A stretch of DNA of 64,000 nucleotides, taken from the NCBI GenBank assembly GCA_903870165.1, contig CAIQBW010000033.1, forward strand, positions 124,001 to 188,000, written 5' to 3'. The stretch comes from an uncultured Methylophilaceae bacterium. Lineage in GTDB: Bacteria; Pseudomonadota; Gammaproteobacteria; Burkholderiales; Methylophilaceae. A program made the position numbers and the translations under genes. The notes under the pieces were generated by a model. The model saw nothing but the letters and a program-made list of their open reading frames with translations. It was not told the DNA's origin and made no database searches. Of the stretch, positions 57,934 to 64,000 are shown in pieces. Position 1 is the stretch's first letter, and every line of letters begins with the position of its first letter.

Positions 57934-58854
57934 TTAAGAAAAATCTCGCATTAATCGTTTAGGTGCGATTTTTCCATCATCTTGTAAAAAGCCCAAACCT
58001 AAAAAACGCGCGTCTTCATCAAACAATCGCATTTCACCATGTGGGACTCTGCCTGAAACCCAGACTGCTTGGCCTTGCATCAAGTAATGCGCTGCGTCAG
58101 CATTAAGCGTCACCGATGGCAAATAGGCGATAGCCGAGTCGATGGGCAACAGTAATGACTGAAGCGCTTCAACTGGCGTATCTTTTATCTTTTCTTCTAA
58201 CTGCTCGATTGTGATGGCATCGGCTAATTCGTAGCCAGCAGTTTCTATTCTTCGCAAACCAATCAAATGCGCGCCTGAGCCAAGCGTATTACCAATATCT
58301 TCGGCGAGGGTACGGATATATGTCCCCTTGCTACACTTCACAGTGATGGATGCGACATCATTTTCAAAGTGCGTAATGGTGATATCAGAAATCGTGACTA
58401 AACGGGATTGCCGTTCAATATCGACACCTTCACGCGCGTATTCGTATAAGGCCTTTCCTTCGAATTTCAGTGCCGAGTACATTGGAGGGACTTGGCTAAT
58501 TTCACCCAAAAATGATTGGCAAGTTAATTCAAGTTGCAGGCGCGTAAATCTTACATCGCTCGTCTCGATGACTTCGCCTTCGGCATCACCGGTGGTGGTA
58601 GTTGCACCAAATTTGATTGTAGCAATATAAGTTTTATCGGCATCAGTGACATATTGTGCAAACTTGGTCGCCTCTCCTAAGCAAATCGGAAGCAATCCTG
58701 TCGCCAATGGATCTAATGTTCCGGTATGACCTGCTTTGGCTGCTTGAAATAGCCATTTAACTTTTTGGAGGGCTTGATTAGAGGAAAAGCCAAGCGGCTT
58801 GTCTAGCAACAACACGCCGTTGATATTGCGTTTAACTCTTTTGAATTGCGCCAT
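57934..58854 (-). CDS. truB: tRNA pseudouridine(55) synthase
   Basis: LDKPLGFSSNQALQ, GHTGTLDPLATGLLP. Confidence 0.97.
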   Translation of the reverse strand: MAQFKRVKRNINGVLLLDKPLGFSSNQALQKVKWLFQAAKAGHTGTLDPLATGLLPICLGEATKFAQYVTDADKTYIATIKFGATTTTGDAEGEVIETSDVRFTRLQLELTCQSFLGEISQVPPMYSALKFEGKALYEYAREGVDIERQSRLVTISDITITHFENDVASITVKCSKGTYIRTLAEDIGNTLGSGAHLIGLRRIETAGYELADAITIEQLEEKIKDTPVEALQSLLLPIDSAIAYLPSVTLNADAAHYLMQGQAVWVSGRVPHGEMRLFDEDARFLGLGFLQDDGKIAPKRLMRDFS

Positions 58855-58880
58855 GTGGCAGATTTAACTTCTGAGGAGGT

Positions 58881-59246
58881 TTATTCTTTAGGACTATCTG
58901 CCAAGGCTTGATTGATAAGACGTGTTAGTTTCATGCCATTATCAATCGAAGCGTCGTAGACAAAATGTAGCTGAGGCACTGTGCGAAGCAACATGCGCTT
59001 AGAAAGCTGACTACGTAGGAAGCCTGCTGTTTTTTCTAAGCCTTTTTGCAACTCAGCGGCTGATTTCGCATCTTGTTCTGCCGTGCTGTAATAAATCTTC
59101 GCGTGCGCCATATCACCGGTCACCTCAACCTCAGTCACGGTTACCATACCAACACGTGGATCTTTTACTTCAAACTGAAGCAAATCCGCCAACTCACGGC
59201 GCATTTGCTCAGCAACACGATCACTTCTTGCGAAATCTTTAGCCAT
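58881..59246 (-). CDS. rbfA: Ribosome-binding factor A
   Basis: RSDRVAEQMRRELADLLQ. Confidence 0.95.
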   Translation of the reverse strand: MAKDFARSDRVAEQMRRELADLLQFEVKDPRVGMVTVTEVEVTGDMAHAKIYYSTAEQDAKSAAELQKGLEKTAGFLRSQLSKRMLLRTVPQLHFVYDASIDNGMKLTRLINQALADSPKE

Positions 59247-61852
59247 TAGAGCGTTCTAGCAACTTCAACAACTTCGTAAACTTCTAACAAATCGCCCACT
59301 TCAATGTCGTTGTAGTTCTTCAATGACAAGCCGCATTCGAAGTTAGATTTAACTTCTTTAACGTCATCTTTGAAGCGCTTGAGTGAATCGAGCTCGCCTG
59401 TGTGGATAATCACATCGCCGCGAAGCACACGAATCTTAGAGTTACGTTTAATGACCCCATCTTGAACGTAACAGCCTGCCACCGCACCCACTTTAGAAAT
59501 ACGGTAAACCTCACGAATTTCCACCAAACCAATCGCGCTTTCTTTCTTCTCTGGGGCGAGCATGCCACCAAGCGCTGCTTTGATTTCATCGACTGCTTCA
59601 TAGATGATGTTGTAGTAACGAACATCCACGCCTGAGCTTTCAATCAATTTACGCGCGCCAGCATCTGCACGCACGTTAAAGCCGATCAATACCGCTTTAG
59701 ATGCTACGCTCAAGTTCACATCAGATTCAGTCACTGCACCAACGCCAGTGTGAATAATGTTAACTTTCACTTCATCGGTTGATAATTTTTGCAATGAAGT
59801 CGCTAGCGCTTCGTATGAACCTTGAACATCTGATTTGATGATCAATGGCAAGCTCTTCACTTCGCCTTCGCCCATATTTTCAAACATGTTTTCAAGCTTA
59901 GCGGCTTGTTGTTTTGCTAGTTTCACATCACGGAACTTACCTTGGCGGAAGAGTGCAATCTCACGCGCTTTACGCTCGTCGTTCAAGACGATGACTTCTT
60001 CACCTGAGTTAGGCACATCTGATAGGCCCAAAATCTCAACAGGAATTGAAGGGCCTGCTTCTTTAATATCATTACCCGCTTCATCCAACATCGCACGAAC
60101 ACGACCAAATGAACTACCAGCAAGCAACATGTCGCCGCGCTTCAATGTGCCTGATTGCACCAAGATGGTTGAAACTGGGCCGCGGCCTTTGTCCAAACGA
60201 CCTTCAATCACCAAACCTTTAGCAGGGGTATTCTTAGGCGCTCTTAGTTCAAGCACTTCAGCCTGCAACAGTACCGCTTCTAATAATTCATCAATACCTT
60301 TACCTGTTTTCGCTGAAACTTCTACGAACATGGTGTCGCCACCCCAATCTTCTGGGACCACTTCTTCCGCCACAAGCTCTTGTTTAACACGTTCAGAGTT
60401 GGCTTCAGGTTTATCAATCTTATTCACTGCAACCACCAATGGCACACCTGCTGCTTTTGCATGGTGAACCGCTTCAATGGTTTGTGGCATCACGCCGTCA
60501 TCGGCAGCAACCACCAAAATCACAATGTCTGTTGCTTTAGCACCACGAGCACGCATCGCTGTAAAGGCTTCATGGCCAGGAGTATCTAAGAAGGTGACCA
60601 TGCCACGCTCTGTCTCAACGTGATATGCACCGATATGTTGGGTAATCCCGCCAGCCTCGCCTGAAGCTACACGACTGCGACGAATATAATCTAGCAATGA
60701 CGTTTTACCATGGTCAACGTGACCCATCACGGTCACCACAGGTGGACGTGCTTCAAGGATCGCTTCAGCGTGTTCCGCATCATCCAAGAATGTTTCTGGA
60801 TCGTTAGCTGCTGCTGCTTTCGCAGTGTGGCCCATTTCTTCAACAATAATAATTGCTGTTTCTTGATCGAGCACTTGGTTAATTGTCACCATCATGCCCA
60901 TTTTCATGAGCGCTTTAATCACTTCGCCAGCTTTAACCGCCATTTTATGTGCCAAGTCAGCAACGCTGATTGTTTCAGGCACTAACACCTCATGCACAAT
61001 CGGCTCTGTTGGTGCATTAAATGCATGTTCTGCATCGCTGTCTTTATTCGATTTTGACTTAGTCTTCTGACCACGCCAGCCTTGATTCATGCCGGTGTCG
61101 CCACGTGTTTTGATGCCACGTTTTTTATTCTCAGCATCAGCCCACTCTTTATTCTTATTACCTTTTTTAGCTGTCTTATCTTCAGCCTTTGCGTCTTCTT
61201 TAGGTGCTGGTTTATGCAATGTACCTTCAGATAATTTTGTAGCAGCGGCCCCAGCTTCAGCCGCTTTCTTCGCTTCATCATCTAGACGTTTTTGGGCAAG
61301 CTCTTGCTTCTTGCGCAAGTCTTCCATCTGCATAGCCATCAATGCGGCATGACGCTTCGCTTCGTTTGCACGTTGCGCAATTTGCTCTGGTGACAACAAA
61401 CTAGGTTTGACTGATTTCGTTGAAGGCGTCGCTTCTTCAGCAACTACCGGCGCTTCTTCAATGACTTCTGGCGCTGCAACTACTTCAACTTCAGCAACTA
61501 CCGGCACTTCTTCAATGACTTCAACTGGCGGCAACTCTTGTTCAGCTGTCGCTTCTTCGTTACGCACTAAAACACGTTTTTTACGCACTTCAACTTGAAT
61601 CGTTCTCGCTTTACCAGAACTATCAGTTTTTTTGATTTCTGTATTTTGCTTACGCGTTAAAGTAATTTTGTTTTTAGGTGCTTGGCCGCCGTGCTCTTTA
61701 CGGAGGTAATCTAGCAACAAAGTTTTGTCTTGTTCAGTCAACTGGTCACTTGATGCAACTTTACTGACGCCAGCACTTTTCAACTGCTCCAGCAGTAGCT
61801 CGGCTGGCAAGCCTAACTCACTCGCAAATTGTAATACGCTTGTCTGTCCCAT
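59246..61852 (-). CDS. infB: Translation initiation factor IF-2
   Basis: [35 protein letters not shown]. Confidence 0.98.
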   Translation of the reverse strand: MGQTSVLQFASELGLPAELLLEQLKSAGVSKVASSDQLTEQDKTLLLDYLRKEHGGQAPKNKITLTRKQNTEIKKTDSSGKARTIQVEVRKKRVLVRNEEATAEQELPPVEVIEEVPVVAEVEVVAAPEVIEEAPVVAEEATPSTKSVKPSLLSPEQIAQRANEAKRHAALMAMQMEDLRKKQELAQKRLDDEAKKAAEAGAAATKLSEGTLHKPAPKEDAKAEDKTAKKGNKNKEWADAENKKRGIKTRGDTGMNQGWRGQKTKSKSNKDSDAEHAFNAPTEPIVHEVLVPETISVADLAHKMAVKAGEVIKALMKMGMMVTINQVLDQETAIIIVEEMGHTAKAAAANDPETFLDDAEHAEAILEARPPVVTVMGHVDHGKTSLLDYIRRSRVASGEAGGITQHIGAYHVETERGMVTFLDTPGHEAFTAMRARGAKATDIVILVVAADDGVMPQTIEAVHHAKAAGVPLVVAVNKIDKPEANSERVKQELVAEEVVPEDWGGDTMFVEVSAKTGKGIDELLEAVLLQAEVLELRAPKNTPAKGLVIEGRLDKGRGPVSTILVQSGTLKRGDMLLAGSSFGRVRAMLDEAGNDIKEAGPSIPVEILGLSDVPNSGEEVIVLNDERKAREIALFRQGKFRDVKLAKQQAAKLENMFENMGEGEVKSLPLIIKSDVQGSYEALATSLQKLSTDEVKVNIIHTGVGAVTESDVNLSVASKAVLIGFNVRADAGARKLIESSGVDVRYYNIIYEAVDEIKAALGGMLAPEKKESAIGLVEIREVYRISKVGAVAGCYVQDGVIKRNSKIRVLRGDVIIHTGELDSLKRFKDDVKEVKSNFECGLSLKNYNDIEVGDLLEVYEVVEVARTL

Positions 61853-61937
61853 CTGTTACTCCAGTCTATTCTTTTCGCAACTACTCAAAATACTCATTAC
61901 TTCAGCGATAATTTCTGATACTAGTCTTTAGAAAACC

Positions 61938-63413
61938 TTAAGCAAACCAAGGTGCACGTGCAGTCATAATCAATGTTTTCGCACGTTCTGCATCCATGTT
62001 AGTTAATTCAACTAAATCATCTACTGCAAGATCTGCTAAATCATCCATGGTTGAAACACCCTTAGATGCCAACAAGTGTGCTGTTTCTTCGTCCATGCCT
62101 TCCATACCAAGCAAATCTGCAGAAGCTTCTTCAACCTTCTCTTCTTTTGCAATCGCATCGGTGAGCAAAGCAGCTCTTGCACGTTTACGTAGTTCATTGA
62201 TGGTGTCTTCATCAAAGGCTTCGATTTCTGACATTTCAGCCAAAGGCACGTAAGCAATTTCTTCTAATGTGCCAAAACCTTCTTGTACCAAGATGTCTGC
62301 CACTTCTTCATCCACGTCCAATTTCTCGATAAACAATTGACGTGTTTTTGTGTATTCCGCTTCGTTTTTCTGAGCAGCTTCATCGATTGTTAGGATATTT
62401 AATGTCCAGCCTGTCAGCTCTGAAGCTAAACGTACGTTTTGACCATTACGGCCAATCGCCTGCGCTAATTGTTCTTCATCAACCACAACGTCCATGCTAT
62501 GTGCATCTTCATCCACTACGATGCTTGAAACTTCAGCGGGCGCCATTGCATTGATTACGAACTGTGCTGGCTCCATCGACCACAAGACGATATCTACACG
62601 CTCGCCTGCAAGCTCACCTGTGACAGCCTGCACACGTGAACCGCGCATACCCACGCAAGTACCTACTGGATCTAAACGTTGATCATTCGCTTTTACAGCA
62701 ATCTTAGAACGTAAACCAGGGTCACGCGCAGCCGCTCTAATTTCCAGCAAGCCATCTTCAATTTCCGGCACTTCTAGTTCAAATAAGCGTGTAATGAACT
62801 CAGGCGCAATACGTGAAAGAATCAATTGTGGACCGCGACCACTACGCTCTACGCGAAGTAAGTAAGCACGTACACGATCGCCTACACGTAGGTTCTCTTT
62901 TGGAATCATTTGATCGCGTGGCAATAGAGATTCGATACGACCCACTTCGATAATCGCATTGCCTTTTTCCATCCGTTTGATCACGCCAGTGACCAAGAAT
63001 TCTTTACGCGCTAAGAAATCATCAAGAATTTGTTCACGTTCTGCTTCACGGACTTTTTGCAAAATCACTTGTTTCGCTGCTTGCGCACCAATACGTCCAA
63101 ATTCAACTGACTCCAATGGCTCTTCAAATGTATTGGCTTCAGAAATCACTTTACCTTCAGCACGCTCATCATCGACATACATTTGTGCGCCTGGGTTTTC
63201 CAAGGCTTCATCGTCGGTTAATAGCGTCCAACGTCTAAATGAATCATATTCGCCGGTTTCACGATCAATCTGAACGCGTACATCTGCGTCATCAGCAAAA
63301 CGTTTTTTGGTTGCAGATGCTAATGCGTATTCAAGGGCGCTAAATACCACCTCTTTATCCACGTTTTTTTCGTGTGCAAGTGCATCTACTAATAATAAAA
63401 TTTCGCGACTCAT
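61938..63413 (-). CDS. nusA: Transcription termination/antitermination factor NusA
   Basis: S1/KH architecture, [24 protein letters not shown]. Confidence 0.97.
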   Translation of the reverse strand: MSREILLLVDALAHEKNVDKEVVFSALEYALASATKKRFADDADVRVQIDRETGEYDSFRRWTLLTDDEALENPGAQMYVDDERAEGKVISEANTFEEPLESVEFGRIGAQAAKQVILQKVREAEREQILDDFLARKEFLVTGVIKRMEKGNAIIEVGRIESLLPRDQMIPKENLRVGDRVRAYLLRVERSGRGPQLILSRIAPEFITRLFELEVPEIEDGLLEIRAAARDPGLRSKIAVKANDQRLDPVGTCVGMRGSRVQAVTGELAGERVDIVLWSMEPAQFVINAMAPAEVSSIVVDEDAHSMDVVVDEEQLAQAIGRNGQNVRLASELTGWTLNILTIDEAAQKNEAEYTKTRQLFIEKLDVDEEVADILVQEGFGTLEEIAYVPLAEMSEIEAFDEDTINELRKRARAALLTDAIAKEEKVEEASADLLGMEGMDEETAHLLASKGVSTMDDLADLAVDDLVELTNMDAERAKTLIMTARAPWFA

Positions 63414-63456
63414 CTTAATCTCCGCTTATAAATTCGATCGAACGACAACAAATAAA

Positions 63457-63894
63457 TTATTTAAACTCTGGTGCCAAACGGGCTTTATCGATATTGGTTA
63501 TCGCAATTTTGAAAATAACGCCTTCCACATCAATCAATAAATCTCCGTCATCAACACCCTTAAGTGTGCCCAGAAAGTTTTTTCTACCTTCAATTGGCAT
63601 TCTTACTTTTACATTCGCACGCGATTCGGCAAATTTAATAAAATCCGCTTCTTTCTTAAGTGCTCGATCAAGACCGGGAGAGGAAACCTCTAAACGGTCA
63701 TAATCAATATCATTTTCTACAGCTAACACGTTACCCAATTGATTGCTGACTAACACGCAATCATCGATTGTGATCCCATCAGGCTTATCGATGAATAGAC
63801 GTAGCAATTTACCTCGGTTAGAAACTTCCAAATCCACGAGTTCATAATCAAGCTGCGTTACTGTTTTCTCAATTAATCCGTACAAATCTGCCAA
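63457..63894 (-). CDS. rimP: Ribosome maturation factor RimP
   Basis: Upstream of nusA; LFIDKPDGITIDDC, EVSSPGLDRAL. Confidence 0.95.
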   Translation of the reverse strand: MADLYGLIEKTVTQLDYELVDLEVSNRGKLLRLFIDKPDGITIDDCVLVSNQLGNVLAVENDIDYDRLEVSSPGLDRALKKEADFIKFAESRANVKVRMPIEGRKNFLGTLKGVDDGDLLIDVEGVIFKIAITNIDKARLAPEFK

Positions 63895-64000
63895 TTAATA
63901 TCTACCCTGTGCTAACAAGCATCTTCTATCAGAAACAAAAAATGGGCTTAACGCCCATTTTCTTATTATATCAACCATTTAGCGCAATGGTCTGCGTTTG

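Overview
The window looks like a chromosomal segment of a methylotrophic betaproteobacterium (Methylophilaceae-like; inferred from gene content only). It has two parts. (1) About 1-33.5 kb is accessory DNA built from related elements at a tRNA-Phe gene. An intact tRNA-Phe (4186-4261) is followed by two exact copies of its 45-bp 3' half (13040-13084, 33426-33470) and a decayed fragment (43563-43620). This defines element 2 (~4.2-13.1 kb), element 3 (~13.1-33.5 kb) and possibly a decayed element 4 (~33.5-43.6 kb). A further related block, element 1 (1-4.1 kb), lies left of the tRNA. Elements 1, 2 and 3 share a three-gene core: an RFC/gp44-like AAA+ ATPase, a ~270-aa protein, and a divergent ~240-295-aa protein. 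(2) About 33.5-64 kb is mostly ordinary chromosome: corA, gap, ppc, a porin behind a Fur box, OmpH/Skp, CDF transporter, valS, moeB-like, three tRNAs, folD, dksA, pnp, rpsO, truB, rbfA, infB, nusA, rimP. The most interesting signals are: (a) a palindromic repeat family private to each element, 7 copies of GTCGTTT(T/A)AAACGAC in element 2, 9 copies of AGCGTCGCGTWACRCGACRCT in element 3, and CCGTCCTGATTCAGGACGG in element 1, which punctuates the elements into gene cassettes and brackets the core module in all three; (b) recurrent ATAAATACTTTT motifs resembling T4-type late promoters just upstream of small genes; (c) candidate structured RNAs, especially 16097-16200 and a ~240-nt leader shared by elements 1 and 3; (d) paired small proteins, including an MRFYEF family. 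Together these suggest a family of tRNA-integrating, palindrome-partitioned elements that may be phage satellites or tycheposon-like, carrying a restriction-modification-like locus, toxin-antitoxin pairs, a HEPN/AbiU2-like protein and other cargo. The satellite interpretation is inference. No database search was run.
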